Shown here piece after piece: positions 1-12,135 of a stretch of 64,000 bases of DNA. Position numbers and translations under genes: made by a program. Below the pieces are notes generated by a model, which saw nothing but the letters and a program-made list of their open reading frames with translations, made no database searches and was not told the origin of the DNA. The DNA is from Callaeas wilsoni (Eukaryota > Chordata > Aves > Passeriformes > Callaeidae), in NCBI GenBank assembly GCA_013398955.1, contig VWPU01011439.1, forward strand, positions 92,294 to 156,293. Reading direction: 5' to 3'. Every line of letters starts with the position of its first letter. The first letter of the stretch is position 1.

Positions 1-620
1 TTTTTACTGCACTAAAGCAAAACTGTGATGTTTATAAGCAAATTTCCAAATGGGAAGGGGCACGTGGATGCAAGGAAAAGGGTTTATTACACTGAAACCT
101 GTATTTATATCCTTGTAAAGGTAAGGAAATGATATTTGGAAGGTGACAAGCCTTGTCCCTGGTTTGTCAGAGAGAAGGAAGGGCTCCCTTGGCTCTGCCA
201 GTGCAGTAAGGGACCCTCCCACCTCCTCCCTTCCCCAGCCTGACTTGGGAGAGAGAGCTCTGGGATGGGAGAGGTGAGACCATGGAGAGGTCGGACGGAG
301 CTTCTCTGCTTTTGGAGTGTTTCCCTCACCTTCACAAAGGTGGCTGAGGAGCGAGTGTCCACGCTGGCCCCCTTGGTGACCACACAGCCAAGCCAAGGTG
401 CAGCCAAGGGACCCCGGGGCGTCCCCGCCCACCCAGAGACCGCCCAGGGACTAGCTGCCCTTCCCCGAGCTGCTCCCTGAAAAACAAGAGCCCAACCTTC
501 ATGTCTTGGTCCTGCAGCTTCTAATTATGCCCTGCGCAAGGCCTTAGATGTGAAGTCTGCTGCAGAAGCAGGACGGTGACGACGATGAAAGGGAGCAACA
601 TCAAAAGTGTCAGGAAGAGG
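1..620. other. Unique noncoding sequence, no gene seen
   Basis: Moderately GC-rich unique DNA. Open frames on the minus strand (up to 142 codons) lack any recognisable domain and overlap other open frames of equal quality, so I do not call a gene. No repeat family was recognised. Confidence 0.5.
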
Positions 621-624
621 GGAA

Positions 625-840
625 GGCAACGCCATATCAGTGGTGAAGCCACATGCATATTCCAATTTGCTATGTGACTGTGGTACTAATTTGGAGGCGG
701 AAAAAAATCCGATTACACGCGGAATGGCATCCGTACGGCGCCTCAGGAATATGCAAGCGGAGAGTTTCCTAACAGAGGAGTCGCGTGCTTATTGAGTCTG
801 CTCTTAACACACAAATAAAGTATAATTAGGGCTCATTAGG
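625..840. promoter_or_regulatory. Candidate conserved noncoding element
   Basis: Non-repetitive stretch that keeps scattered CpGs (for example around 710-745 and 780-785) in otherwise AT-leaning DNA, together with TAAT/ATTA-type homeodomain cores near its right end (about 822-840). Retained CpGs outside a CpG island often go with selective constraint. No multi-species alignment is available here, so this is inference from composition only. Confidence 0.3.
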
Positions 841-1039
841 AGTGGAGGGAGGGCTGCAGTCACCCTGGCAGGATTCACAGGGAGGAAATAAGGCCACAGC
901 GCTCACGTTGTGTTGGGAATGAGGAGGGCAGGGTAAGAGCTGTCCTCACACATCCCAGGCCAAGAGGATGGGTTGTGTGTTTTTTGCTCCAGTGTCACAA
1001 CGTTTTAAAAACACAGAAACGATCTGAAGGAGAGAGGCC

Positions 1040-1063
1040 AAAAAAAAAAAAAAAAAAAAAAAA
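1040..1063 (+). repeat. Poly(A) run ending at an unresolved base
   Basis: 24 consecutive A followed by an N at 1064 and then C plus five A. The N probably marks an unresolved homopolymer length in the assembly. Confidence 0.9.
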
Positions 1064-1067
1064 NCAA

Positions 1068-1205
1068 AAATTCTATTAATAAAATTTAGGAGATTAATAA
1101 GTCTTAGTATTACATATAAAAATTGGCATTAAATATTTAGAAATTCTATTAATAAAATACTAGATTAATAAAGCCTAATATTAAATATAAAAAATTAATT
1201 GGGTG
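1068..1205 (+). repeat. Two-copy degenerate tandem repeat, about 60-73 bp unit
   Basis: Copy 1 (1068-1140) and copy 2 (1141-about 1205) both begin AAATTCTATTAATAAAAT and continue with matching blocks AGATTAATAA and ATATAAAAA. They differ by small deletions and substitutions, indicating an old local duplication directly beside the poly(A)/N position. Confidence 0.8.
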
Positions 1206-2652
1206 CAGCTCATCAGCCTTGTAGTGTGAAAACCATGGTGAGAGTCCTGCCAGTCCTTTCTTGTGACTGTGGCCGTGGGATGGAGGCGCAAGAACAGGAA
1301 ATTCAGGGTTGGGGTGACTGCCCAGGCACAGTCTGCTTGGGAATGAGCAGGAGCACAGCCTGATCCATATGAGATCCTGGGAAGATCTGACCTTTTTTCT
1401 GGAAAACAGCTAAAATAGCTTATGGTGTGGTGCAGGTTGGGAGCATAATGGGAATCAGGCTGTTTCCTAATATGAAGGTTTGGGGATCTGTGGGAATTTG
1501 TGTATCCTGATATTTTTGAACTGAGCTAGCACATCCACGGTGTTAAAAGGAATTAATTTTGCCCTGGCTAGAAAAGATGTGATTGGACTTTCCGTACTGG
1601 GGGAGATGGACCAACACCGGGATTTGGGTCTGGCCTCCTGCAGTACAGGAGGGATGTGGGATGCTGCAGCATCAGGCATGCTTAGGTTTAGACTGGAATA
1701 AAAGATGGGATTTCGGTGTGAAAACATTTCAAATGGCAAAAATTCAGCTTTGCAGATGTTATGTGGAAGAGGAGGTGTTATCTAAAATTATCCAAATCTT
1801 TCCAAGCATAGTTTCTCACTTAAATTTCTTATCCATATGGCTTTTTTTGGATCAGCGTTCCTAAATCTTCTTCCAGTACAATGTAGACTCCCATCACTGA
1901 TGATGCTTTCAGAGATTTTTTGCCTAGAGTTAGAAAAATCAGTGCTTTTTATCTCTGCTCAGTGTTTACAGCAAATGGTAAAACTGTGTTTAAATTACGA
2001 TAAAATATTAAAATTAATATTCATTGACTTTTATGTTTCATTATCATTAGAAATTAAGTTTGTTCCTGGGTAAACAGTTTATAGCAAGTTATAAATATTT
2101 TCTGTTGACCTATTAACTAGTTTAATATATTATGAAGTTATTGACAGTTGCAGTAAAATTTATAAACAGCTATTAAACCTTTTAACATACTCGATGTGTC
2201 TAAGTCTCCATAACACGGAGAAATGATTTTTTAAAGATAATCTTCTCCTGATATTAAATTCCTCCAAGATTTTAATATATTGTCAAAGTTTATGGGTCAT
2301 AAAATAAACCTAGAGCTTACAAAAAAATTTACACAAGGATATTATTTAAGAAAAAGGACATGGAAGTTTTAGTGCAGTAAGAATGATGATATAAGCCACT
2401 GAAACATATAAAAGTACATACCAAATACTATGTTAAAATAACATTAAATGTCTTGTATAAATCCACAAGTCAAGGTTTCAGGGTTTTTACAGTGCCTGAC
2501 TCTCTTATTATTGTGTCTAGATAATGACACCCTCACGGTGCAGCACTTAGAAAAGCTCATTTTTGATAGATGTAAAAGCATGAAATAACGATAGACCAAG
2601 AAATCCTAATTTGGAATTCCCTGATAATGTAAGGTTAGGGCCCATACTTCGT
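1206..2652. other. AT-rich unique sequence, no gene seen
   Basis: Increasingly AT-rich toward 2000-2500, with no recognisable transposon and only short open frames (up to 93 codons) of no recognisable family. Confidence 0.5.
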
Positions 2653-2805
2653 GGGCCTGATTCCACAATGTATTACTCCATCCTGAGCCCGATGTAAATC
2701 ATTGAAAATCAATAAAAATGGGTCAGCTGGCTGGTGTAAATTGGGCTGCCTTCATTACAGGCCATGGATGGATGCCAGTTTACACCAGCTGAGAAATTGG
2801 CCGGG
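2653..2805. repeat. Ancient amniote palindromic interspersed repeat, copy 1
   Basis: Starts GGGCCTGATTC and ends with a TTTACACCAGCTGAGAAATT-type terminus. An internal inverted repeat is visible: GCTGGTGTAAATTGG at 2730-2744 pairs with CCAGTTTACACCAGC at 2775-2789 (14 of 15 positions). This combination of a GGCCTGATTC end and GTGTAAAT/TTTACACC arms matches, from memory, an old palindromic repeat common in turtles, crocodilians and birds. I do not assign a formal family name. A second copy is at 42642-42748. Confidence 0.6.
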
Positions 2806-3241
2806 TGCAGTTATATCTGTGTAAAGCTGTCAGAACTCAGTGATTCATCAGCAACTGCACATTTACTGCACATTTCTCCGTTTCCTTTCCATATATATCC
2901 GTATTTAAAAGTTGGGTGGTTCGACACTGCCCTTGAAAGAAGAGTGATGTCTCCTAAGCTGATCCATGGGCAGTGGAAGCAGCACGTTTCTCTGATCAGC
3001 AGGCACCGGGGACTGGATGGAGAAGTGTGAGTTCTGTGGTGCTGCTCCCGCTGCAGAATCCTCCAGGATCAGCCGGAGGGACGATATCCAAGGTAGGGCT
3101 GCGCCAGGAGGGTGCCCTTCCCCTGTGTGTGTCTGTCACCTGTGCCTGCAAGCAGCAATGGGCTGAAACGGCACCCAGAGAGCCAGAGGAGCAGCATGGT
3201 CCTCAGGAAGTAGAACAGCAGAACAGAAAACACCAGAAGAA
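2806..3241. other. Unique noncoding sequence
   Basis: No repeat or gene recognised. A 130-codon plus-strand open frame starting at 2973 runs into the following CR1 copy and is rejected. Confidence 0.4.
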
Positions 3242-3411
3242 GTTACCTAGAGAGGTGGTAGATGCTCCATCCTGGAATTGTCCAAGGCTGAGTTGGACAG
3301 GCCTTGGAGCAACCTGGTCTGGTGGAAGGTGTCAGTGCCCATGGCAGGGGGGCTGGATTAGATGATCGTTGAGATCCCTTCCAGTGCAAATCACTCAATA
3401 ATTCCATGCTC
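3242..3411 (+). mobile_element. CR1 LINE 3' fragment, plus sense
   Basis: 5'-truncated CR1 copy. It shows the order typical of the CR1 3' region: 'agagaggtggta', then 'ggccttggagcaacctggtct', 'cagtgcccatggcagg', 'ctggattagatgatcgttga', 'gatcccttccag', and an attccatg-type end at about 3400-3408. No reverse-transcriptase coding remains. It looks older than the GC-rich copies elsewhere in the window. Confidence 0.85.
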
Positions 3412-6400
3412 TCACAGGAGGTGTGCTTTGTACCTCGTGTATCTACCGAGGTTAAGCGGAGGAGATCCTGCTGCCAGCCCTGGCTGTGCTGCCTGGCCCG
3501 AAGTGAGGGACAGCCCTCACCGTGGCTCACCTTTCCACCAGGCTTCTTCTCACACTGTTTTTTTGAAGCTAATGAGGTTCTCCATAGCTGTAGGCCCACA
3601 GCTGAAGAGCTCCTGAAGATGGAGAAGAAAAGGAGGGGATCATTTCGGTGTCCACTTGCCTCTCTCAGAGCAAATATCCTAAGAAATGAGGAACAGTGGA
3701 GAAGTGTGATAGTCGCAGGTAAAACCAAGAGCATGGCCATGATGAAAGAGCTCAGAGAAGACACTCTGCTTCTCTTTTGATGTCAGCTCGTCCATGTTTT
3801 TTGGGTGTCCCCCCTTGAATGAGAGTGCCCCAGATCCCTCAGCAGAACAGGGAACACGCTCCAGTTTAACTGAGGTCCTGCAGGACCATCACCTACCACT
3901 AAAAGTAGCAAAACCCACAGGATGTTTTTGGTGTTATGAATTCTTTGCAAGCTGGGGCTGCGCCTGGTGGGCTTTCCACCCCACAGCCGGGCTCCTCGTG
4001 GGTCCTCTCCTGGAGGGCCAGAGCCACCCAGGTCCCCGGAGCTTGGTGGGGCTGGAATCAGAGCTGGCTTGCCTTGTGCAAGCATGGATTATAACTGACG
4101 TGACTTTGTGGTTTCCTATCTCAGCTTTGAAATATAGTAAACTCACAAAAGCTACTGTAGAGTTCAGAACAAACACAGGGGGTATGTTTAGTTATTTGTT
4201 TTTGTAGTAAAATAAAATATTTATTATACACAGACACCTACTGTGAACAGAGGGTAAGGCCACTGTGTTTTATCTCTAGGGTGTCATGTTTGACTTCCAT
4301 TAGGGATGTATTATAGACCTGTGGGTTTTCATGAATTCAGAAAGTCCACTTTGAACACTGATTTCAAAGCCTACAGGGGGTGTGAGGAATGTAAGAACAC
4401 TGCTTCGTAGCAAGGAACCTGTTGCATCTAACAAACACCTTGCGTTTGATAAGTCAGAGTTGAGGCAGGCTATAAAGGAGCTCTTATTTTTAATTTTTTT
4501 TCTTCCCTAGCACGATTTTAAAGGAAGATTTCTTATTGTTTGCTTTGTAACTTCAGCCCATCTGAAAGCTCAAGGTGAAGACAATGAATGAGCTCCTGAA
4601 AAATGCACCATTACATCAGCATACTTTTCCCATTTTTCCCTAATTCCCTCCCAATGAATCATATGGGAGGAGAAAACGACCTCAGCCATCAGGTGGATAC
4701 CGATCCATCTCCGTAAGTGCCTCTCACATTAATGGTGCTGTCCAAAACTCTAAGTGCCTCTTGTGGGTGATGTGTGGAGGGGCTGTGGGTGGAGTGTGGT
4801 GCTGAGGGAGCTGGGTCTGCCAGCCCTGTGCCCCCCACATCACCCTGGCGTGGGTGGTGAAGGGTTGGCCATGAGGGGGACAGCTCGTGGAGCTCAGGGC
4901 CGTGCTCCCCACGGCTCCTGAGCAGCCTTTGGGCTCAGAAATTCATGGGAAGTGGGAGCATTCCCACGTTTTCAGAGCACAGGAGGTGATGTGGGGCCAC
5001 CATCTCCATGGAGAGGTTGGAGGTAGGAATGGGAAGGTGGAGAGGCTGTCAAAGGAATCTGCTGTGAAGGCATGAAACCTTCAGATGTCATTTTTCTTCT
5101 CCCTCCTGTTCCTGTCTGTGGCTGGACAGCCGGGGAGGGACGTGTCCCCTTCTCCTCAGACCTGTGTATCTCATCTCGGCCAACACAACGCAGCTGACAG
5201 CGTGTGAAACGAAAACCCCTGGAGGACAGACATCGGTGCCTCACTCTGCACTTGATGCCACCCAAGGCATTTGTGTTTTGTCACAGCCACCAAATTAAAA
5301 AAAAACAACCGAAGATGCTGAGAAGACCTGGCTTTGTGAAATCAGTGCAGGAATCAAAATTAAAGCTGTTTTGGTTTACCTCCTCCAGACGAGGAGTGCT
5401 GGTACATTTGGAATGTTCATTCATTTCCTTGTTCTTCCTTGTGTTTAGTGCTGGCTGTGGAGGGAATGCACATGGATTTGTTTCCATAATGATTTCATGG
5501 AGAGGTCAAACCCCACTGAATCCAGATAAGTGCAGGAGCCAGCAGGGTCCTTCCAAGCATTGAAAAAGACTTGGCACTGCTGACTTTTGCACTGTGGGAA
5601 GGTCAGTGCAAGACATTACCAGTGCCTATTAGGCTGAGCATGACTGGGGCTGGAAAACGTGTGGTAAGAGAAAGTAAATCTAGAAATACTCTTGCTAAGG
5701 CTGAATTCTGCTACTAACAAGGCTTCTGCTCCTAATTATACCTTCGGTTCTGCTCTACTGACACTATTTGGACACAGGGTAACGTGTTCATGAGATGAAC
5801 TTGATGCTCATTTTTCAGTAGATAACATTGTTTATGTGCTAAATCTTGCCCAGCACAATATTAAAAATACCCTTAAAGCCAGCCAGTTGGGATAGAACAG
5901 CAACAGCTGTTTGGTACAGTAACAAGTGGACAAAATTATTTACTTGTATCCAAATAAAATTTCAGTGGGAATGAGAAAGCAGTTGAACTAGACAGCCTGG
6001 AAATATTCCCTGTGTTTTGTTTTGTTCTGTTTTGCTTTTCCTGGGGATTTTACATCAAGGATAATGCCATTACACTCAGTAGTAAAATTCCTGTTGGCAC
6101 TGTGGAAGCCGAAGTTTCACCTCATTCCTGCAAACTGCATCACGCAGAGTTTTTGGTAGGGTGAGCTCACCTTTGGAGACCACCCTGGGTCCTACTCCTC
6201 ATTACTGGGGTTTCCACCCTGCATCCAAGGTTGTTCAGGGAGCACAGGGCCCTTCCCAGGTCCCCCCCACGGCACTAATGCCTGCTGAGGGAGGTGAGCA
6301 GCAATAGTCATGGACAGTAAGTCCTGACTTGGTTCTGTGCTTCCCGTTCCACTTGAATTCAACCATTAAATCTGAACTTCCAGTTCAAATTAAATATGTC

Positions 6401-7189
6401 ATGACCAATGTCAGATATATGGACAACTTCAGAGTGGAATAACCCAAGGCAATCTGCTCTGATCGTATCATGCCTTGAGTCTCGGACTAAATCCAGAGGG
6501 AATTTAATAAAATAGCTCAGTCAAGCATTGATCTTTCCTGATGGTTTTTTTCTTCCTTTCTAATGGTCTTCTTACACACATTGCCCTCACTTCACTCTTG
6601 GAAAACAACACAGTATCATAGAGGAATAATCCAAAATATTTCAGTGCTGTAGCTATTGTACCTTTGCTACTGACCTCCTTTCCAATCTCTCATTTGATGA
6701 CAGTGGTGTAGGATGATAGAATTAAATGATTTTGTTTCTCTTGCTCTCTGCCAATGTTACATTTGGTACATAAAGTGAGTGAAGTACTGTAAAATGGGAT
6801 GATGGTGCTGCAGGAAAAACTGTGTGGTGTTTCACTGTGCTCCAGAGCAGTTGTAAGCAGAGCCTGGACATCCTTTTAGAGGATATTGTACAGCTCTGTT
6901 TGTCCATCCCTGGCACTGTGGTGGAAAACCAAGCCTAGCACATCCTGAAAATTCAAGAGGTTGAGGTGTCCCACTGGAGATGAAGGACTGGTAGTGCATG
7001 GCAGGTTTGAAAGCAGGGCACAAGGGAACAGCCTTGGGGTGCAAGTCCTGTGGATGCTCAGAGAATGGGACATTAGCATGTGAGAGACTCCTAAAAATAC
7101 TGTGATTTATGCCTCTTTTAGGATATAATATCATATCTAGGTGGAAAATATAAGTGCATGTAGTTCATAAGTTCATGTAGTGCACAGAC
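3412..7189. other. Unique noncoding sequence, no gene seen
   Basis: 3.8 kb with no recognised repeat apart from a short (TTTTG)n-like patch at about 6012-6040. The largest open frames (173 codons on minus at 3243-3764; 137 codons on plus at 3794-4207) have no domain, and the first overlaps CR1. Nothing else identified. Confidence 0.5.
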
Positions 7190-7438
7190 AAGTGGAATGG
7201 CCTTGAGCTGAAGGAGGGTGAGTTTTGATCAGAGGTTAGGAAGGAATTGTTCCCTGGGCGGGTGGGAGGCCCTGACACAGGGTGCCCAGGGCAGCTGTGG
7301 CTGCCCCTGGATCCCTGGCAGTGCCCAAGGCCAGGCTGGACCCTGGGGCTTGGAGCAGCCTGGGACAGTGGGAGGTGTCCCTGCCATGGCAGGGGGTGGA
7401 ATGGGATGGCCATTATTCATTCTGTGACTCTATATCAT
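7190..7438 (+). mobile_element. CR1 LINE 3' fragment, plus sense
   Basis: Contains 'gaaggagggtgagttttgat', 'ggaaggaattgttccctggg', 'gcccagggcagctgtggctg', 'ggcttggagcagcctgggac' and 'gtccctgccatggcaggggg', ending attctgtgactctat. It matches the GC-rich CR1 type also seen at 15.7, 36.7, 50.7 and 54.1 kb, so these copies belong to one subfamily. Confidence 0.92.
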
Positions 7439-8915
7439 AGTATCTGGTAGAATATAATCCATACCAGTCTTACAAATCTTTCGGTTTTACTCATCAACCT
7501 CTAATATTTAATATAGAATCCAACAATCAAGACTTTTAGATGGAGCAAAAGTTCCAGCACTGTGAAAACACCTGGGGAGTGTTGTCATTGCTGCTGTAGT
7601 GCATGAGCTGCTCTCCTTCCTCACTTCTCTCCCCATTATTTTGCTTGAAAAAAGTAGTTTTCGTGTGACGCTAAAAGAGAGCATCAAAGTGTTGTTACCT
7701 CTGGACTACCCAGGTGTTCCCGGGGAGAAGCAGAAGGACAGAGCTGGGTTTGGGACCAGGGGACAGTTGGCTGGCAGTGAAGGTCTCTGCTGGAAGCCCA
7801 GTGCAGAGACAGTGGCAAAAACCTGTCCCACTGCACTGATGGCTGAGCTTAACATTTACTTAACATCCAGAAAAGAGAACGCTGCACTGTACGACTTTGC
7901 TTTAAAAATGAGTCCTTGGGTAAGATCCCTCTCCGATTTGAAACCCTTCCAGGATTTGGAAGGGTTTCAAATAAAATTAAAAGGAAAACAAAGCTCAGGC
8001 TCCTGAGATTGCTCCACTACATACTGACGAGTGAGTGTGAGGGTATGTTTTGTCTCTAAAGAAAATAGCAGAGCGTATAGCAGTCAAGATAGTTTATAAG
8101 CATGAACATAATTTTGAATAGCCTTAGCTCTGGTTTGCCATGACCTCTGCAACTCAGCTCTGAATAAAAAGGTAAAAAAATATTCCCTTAATGCCAGCTG
8201 TACACCAGAAAAGATATTTAAACTCGGCAGATTTGAAAATCACAGTCATGTCTTGTTTGTCATGATCAACCTTTTTGTTTTGTTTTATTAATTATAAAAT
8301 AAAACTTTTTTTCAGGAATCTTAAGAAAATACCCCTCCTCTCCCAAAAGATGCAATGCATGCACACGTCAGGAAACACAGGCAGATAGAATATAAGAAGT
8401 CTTTTATTCAGTGTTTGAAAGCTTTTCTTTGTTTTATTTCCCTCTAAGTTTTAACTCTTGCACGTGTCTTCCCTTGCTGGGAAGCGGTTAATGAAGAATC
8501 TGATTTTGTATTTCCACAAAGACAAAATGTTCCTGCTCTTTCTCAGAGCTCTCCTCACCATCTGATCAGGCAGCACAGGCTTCCCTTTGTCCTGCCCATG
8601 CCATCGGCTATGGCCAGAGGAGTTAGGAAGAGGAAGGGAATGATGATTTTGGAGTATGGATGGTTCGTGTGCCCTGTTCCACCTCAGCCACCATCCTACT
8701 CATCCACGTGTTTCCTTTCCCACTCACTCATCCCACTGAGGGGGGTGTGGACTCCAAACAGCCCAGCAGAGACACCTCTTCTGCCCGTGCTGACCCATTC
8801 TGGTTATCACTTTTCTTTATTTCCGCAGCAGCAGATTAATTTAAAACTTCAAATCCTGAAGTTTACTTGAAGTTAAGCATTTTACTGTCTCTTCTGTCCA
8901 AATACTGACATTAAA
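7439..8915. other. Unique noncoding sequence with a perfect hairpin
   Basis: No transposon recognised. It holds an open frame of 135 codons (7599-8006, plus) with no recognisable domain, inside which lies the perfect inverted repeat at 7936-7972. AT-rich, T-rich patches occur around 8270-8320. Confidence 0.45.
7936..7972. repeat. Perfect 16-bp inverted repeat, 5-nt loop
   Basis: Left arm ATTTGAAACCCTTCCA (7936-7951), loop GGATT, right arm TGGAAGGGTTTCAAAT (7957-7972). All 16 pairs are complementary. It is too short for a microRNA precursor; a short template-switch event is the likeliest origin. Confidence 0.9.
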
Positions 8916-9190
8916 TCACAGAATCACAGAATTATTTTGGTTGGAAAAAACCTCTGAGATCACTGAGCCCAACCATTCCCCAGCACTGCCAAAGCCACCA
9001 CTGCCCCATGTCCCCAGGTGCCATATCCACACGGCTTTTAAGCCCCTCCAGGGATGGAGACTCCAGCACTGCTGTGGGCAGCTGTGCCAGGGCTGGAAAA
9101 CCCATTCCATGAAGAAATTTTCCCCAAATCAAATCTAAACCTCCCCTGCTGTAACTTGAGACCATTTCCTCTTATCCTATTGCTCCTCAG
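8916..9190 (-). mobile_element. CR1 LINE 3' fragment, minus sense
   Basis: Begins at its 3' end with two copies of TCACAGAA (reverse complement of the CR1 tail repeat), then 'ggttggaaaaaacctctgag', 'cccaaccattccccagcact', 'cctccagggatggagactcc', 'gaagaaattttccccaaatc', and 'aaacctcccctgctgtaact'. It belongs to a different CR1 subtype (short-flank type with 'cttttaagcccctccaggga') from the copy at 7190. Confidence 0.9.
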
Positions 9191-10671
9191 GTCCGTCTCC
9201 AAAACACGTGGGATGATCTGCCAGGGACCTGTCAACCAGCACATGCTGTGGATCAGAGCTCTCTGTGGTCCACAGGCTCCTGGATGAGATTCCATCAGTC
9301 TCCATTCCAGCAAAGTCGCTCCCAAGCAGCCAAGGCCAACTGCACCATGGAGAAATGGGGACACCCACACTCCTTGTACTAACGCTGAACCTCCACAGCA
9401 AAATTGGGAATATTTTGGCAATGGCTCAGTGCGCACCCACACGCACCTGTGAGTGTGACAGTGAAATGTTTTACCATTATTGTGTGTGTTTAAAATGCTG
9501 GGGGAGTGAGGAAATCCCCCAAAATGATCAGTTTAACCATGTGACTTTTTTTTGGCTGTTGGAGTCCATTCTGTGCTTGCTCATGTCCTGCGCTGGTAAT
9601 AGCAGCAGAGCCAGGATGTTTAGCAGCTACTTCAGAAGGATTGAGAATTACCTATAGAGAGATGGGAGGAACTTTCTGTTTTCTGTGTTAAAATGCACCA
9701 CAAACTCTCAAAGACATCAGTTTGTGTCAGTGGGGGATGTGGCTCATCAGCAGGTGAACCAAGGGAAGGAAAGGACAGACGTTGTCTAACACATTGAGAA
9801 AAGGGTCCTGTTGCTGAGAACAGCAGTAAAAGGAGAAAAAACACACAAGTGTTGAGGAGATTTTGTCTTTTTTGAGTGCCTGGACTTAATGGATTTTTCT
9901 GGCTGAGCTGTGTAGAACAAAAACCAGCACGGCACTTCCCGTCTCTGCTCCCTGCACTTCTCCGGGGCTGCTCATGTCGTAAATCATTCACAACTTCACT
10001 GAGGTGATTCTTACACAGTCAATCTACGTCTTTAACACAAAATCAAGGCGGGGGGCGGGAATTAAAACATGTCTATCCCATTTTCCTGAGCCAGCTTTTC
10101 TATCTCAGTAAGCAAATTGTGATGTCCAAGCCCATGTGAGAGCCAGTCAGGAATGCCAGCAGTATATTTAATTTCAGTGCACGTGCCAGAAAGCCCAAGG
10201 TTTCTTGTTCTCTCCTCAACATCCCACTTGGTTGAGGTTTTGTCCACCAGCTTCCTTCCTCTTCCTTTCTGGTCTCTGTTTTGTTTCATTTCTCCTGCCC
10301 TGTGCCTGGATGGTGGCTCTGGGCTGCCCTCCCAGCATCCCGTGGCACTTCAAAAGCTTTTCCATGGGTAAACTGCTCTTTAGAGCAGCATTTGCCGTGG
10401 CATTTTTGCTGCTCCTACTCCACTGCAGCGTGGCAAAAATGTACACAATGCCGTGTTTTGCTCTGAGTCCTCCTCAAAATTCCCTGGTGAGCTGTGCTGG
10501 GTGTACTGGGAATAGTGGCTCTCTAACAGTAAATAGTTTATTGCCTTCCAAAGATGCTTCTGGTTATTTTGTTTATGTATATATTTATACTTACATAAAC
10601 ACATGCACACACACACATTCGTGTATTGTTTAAAATTCTCCCTTATTTCCAAATATTATTTTCATCAAGTC
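9191..10671. other. Unique noncoding sequence
   Basis: No repeat family recognised except a short (CA)n at 10604-10616. Open frames up to 142 codons show no domain; one 134-codon minus frame (9038-9442) overlaps the CR1 copy. Confidence 0.45.
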
Positions 10672-11035
10672 ATGGAACCATTAAGGTTGTAAGAGTTTGG
10701 CTGAAAACCACCTTGTCAACTAGATCAGAGCACCATGTCATATCCAGTTGTTCCTTGGACACCTCCAGGGATGGGGACTCCAAGCCTCCCTGGGCAGTTC
10801 CAAGGCCTGACCACCCTTTCCCTGGGGAAATTCCTGCTGGTGCCCACCCTGAGGCTCCCCTGGCCCAGCCTGAGGCCGTTCCCTCCCCTCCTGTCCCTGT
10901 TCCCTGGGAGCAGAGCCCGACCCCCCCGGCTGCCCCCTCCTGTCAGGGAGTTGTGCAGAGCCACAAGGTCCCCCCTGAGCCTCCTTTGCTCCAGGCTCAG
11001 CCCCTTTCCAGCTCCTCAGTCACTCGCATTTCTTC
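10672..11035 (-). mobile_element. CR1 LINE 3' fragment, minus sense
   Basis: Starts 'tcatggaaccattaaggttg' at its 3' end, then 'cctccagggatggggactcc', 'ctgaggctcccctggcccag', 'ctgttccctgggagcagagc', and 'tgctccaggctcagcccctt', which extends further 5' than most copies here. The reverse-complement match to the copy at 16630-17003 is visible by eye over the 'agagcc(acaaggtcc)ccctgag' block. Confidence 0.9.
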
Positions 11036-12097
11036 CTCCAACAAAGAGTTAAAAACCCCACTAAATTTAGGACCTCTTGTGCCTCACTTCACGCGTGCCA
11101 TCAGCTGAATGCAGTTGAAACAAGTCCCAACATTGACTTCCACAATCTTGGATCAAGTGCAGTGCCAGTGATTAGATGGAACACTGGATGATGGCGTGTC
11201 CTGTTTGCAAACTGCTTTTCAAATATCGTTTAAGCAGATTTCAATATATGTTGTCCAGTTTGAAGTGTAGAAGTACCATACGTACCAACAGTAGTGAATT
11301 ATTTGAGAAAATAGATTAGGAATGGCAAGTGGGACATATGTTATTGAGAAATGAAGGAGAAGGGTTTTTTCTTTTTGGAAAATCTTCCAAAAAAGAGCTG
11401 AGCAAGAGCTTGCCAGATTTGGCATTTCAAGACAAAGCTGATTTGAGCTGAGTTCAGAAAAAGGTCTCAGTGTCAAATGTTTTCAACCTTTTTGCATTAA
11501 ATGAACTGAAATTCAGCCAAACCAGATTCCTCGGATTTGGGAAAAAAAGATTCCCTCCCAAGCCCAGGAGAAGCAGGCCAAATTTCATCCTGACAGGAAC
11601 GTTTTTGCCAAAGCTGTAAAAGCTGAAGTGAAAGTAATGATGCTTTATCTGGCATTTATAAGGCACTTTCATCCCAAAAGTTCCTAAAGCACATTACATG
11701 TAGCAGGCTGGATTCCCCAGTCTTGAGTCAGATGTTGTTCATGCACATTCTCATTAAAATACAGGGAATTTGAGAGGGCTGGCCCGAAGATCCCATGCAG
11801 GAGCCCACATGGATCCCTTTCCATGTCCCATGGTGGGAATTCAATGGCCTAGACTGGGACCTTGGCTTCGCTGGAGATTCAGACCAGCAAAACCCAGCTG
11901 GAGAGACGTGCTGCCCATCAGCAAACCAGTTGTGGTCCAAAACTGGATTTGAGTGGCTCCGTTGCACTTTCTCTACCACAGGCACATGGATTTTTACCTG
12001 AACTCAATGCTTAAAACTTTCACTACTCCATTACTTTTTTCCAAGATTTCTCTTGGCTTTAAAATAATTCTGTTTTCTGCATCAGTGCCTCCCCTAG

Positions 12098-12135
<38 letters not shown>

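Noticed and set aside
7936..7972. microRNA precursor
   Set aside because: Total length of 37 nt is too short for a Drosha-processed hairpin.
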